A stretch of 22,882 nucleotides of DNA, from the NCBI GenBank assembly GCA_035354435.1, contig DAOQAY010000038.1, forward strand, positions 1-22,882. Direction: 5' to 3'. The notes under the pieces were generated by a model, which worked only from the letters and a program-made list of their open reading frames with translations, had not been told where the DNA came from and searched no databases. Position numbers and translations under genes: made by a program. Of this stretch, positions 22,866 to 22,882 are shown piece by piece. The number at the start of each line of letters is the position of its first letter. The first letter of the stretch is position 1. This DNA comes from JAKLDO01 sp035354435 (GTDB lineage Bacteria; UBP6; UBA1177).

Positions 22866-22882
22866 ATGAATAAAAAATCACA
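22866..22882 (+). CDS. Start of a gene running off the right edge (partial)
   Basis: ATG at 22866 follows the promoter above, with GGAA about 7 bases upstream, and reads MNKKS before the window ends. The opening is typical of many proteins, including secreted ones. Nothing can be said of its function. Confidence 0.35.

Noticed and set aside
1..22882. CRISPR array, tRNA, rRNA or intact insertion sequence
   Set aside because: No regularly spaced repeats, no clover-leaf-like segment, no rRNA-like stretch and no transposase frame were seen; a covariance-model scan would be decisive for small RNAs.

Overview
The window is compact, gene-dense, moderately AT-rich bacterial DNA. A secreted beta-rich protein with a cleavable signal peptide suggests a Gram-negative-type envelope, and the Fe-S and Cys-rich proteins suggest an anaerobic or facultative lifestyle. 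Arg is often AGA and Gly often GGA. No rRNA, tRNA or other marker fixes the phylum, so I do not name one. No CRISPR array or intact mobile element was seen, and no gene-free stretch exceeds 300 bases.

Layout: (1) 1-870, minus strand: a TrmB-type regulator running off the left edge. It diverges from a plus-strand pair at 990-3706, an extended SDR dehydrogenase/epimerase translationally coupled to an orphan membrane histidine kinase. (2) 3757-6352, minus strand: a four-gene operon of Rrf2 regulator, stand-alone ABC ATPase, CobW/HypB-like (G3E) GTPase and Cys-rich 4Fe-4S protein. It looks like a metallocofactor assembly or insertion unit, but I cannot name its target. (3) 6539-12761, plus strand: a tightly coupled six-gene sulfation operon of CysP-type sulfate permease, type III polyketide synthase-like condensing enzyme, PAPS-dependent sulfotransferase, CysC, CysD and CysN. 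It imports sulfate, activates it to PAPS and most simply sulfates a polyketide or lipid made by the condensing enzyme. No reductive assimilation gene (cysH, cysI, cysJ) is present. CysN carries a decayed APS-kinase domain without a P-loop, consistent with the separate intact cysC. (4) 12762-13023: a hairpin and the C-terminal remnant of a tyrosine recombinase. (5) 13024-16485: housekeeping-type genes (PLP aminotransferase, outer-membrane-type protein coupled to a glutathione peroxidase, YjbQ family, UPF0178 family). (6) 16570-17828: a decaying block in which two genes carry single in-frame stops (TGA and TAA) on either side of an intact small membrane protein. (7) 17904-20715: an AT-rich insert-like segment with an HNH nuclease-TPR protein and a DUF1016/YhcG-type PD-(D/E)XK nuclease, plausibly defence genes. 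(8) 20736-22766: a long-form urocanate hydratase, followed by a good promoter and the first codons of another gene at the right edge.

The two most interesting systems are the self-contained sulfated-polyketide/lipid operon and the Rrf2-controlled ATPase/GTPase/Fe-S operon. They diverge from one intergenic region (6353-6538).
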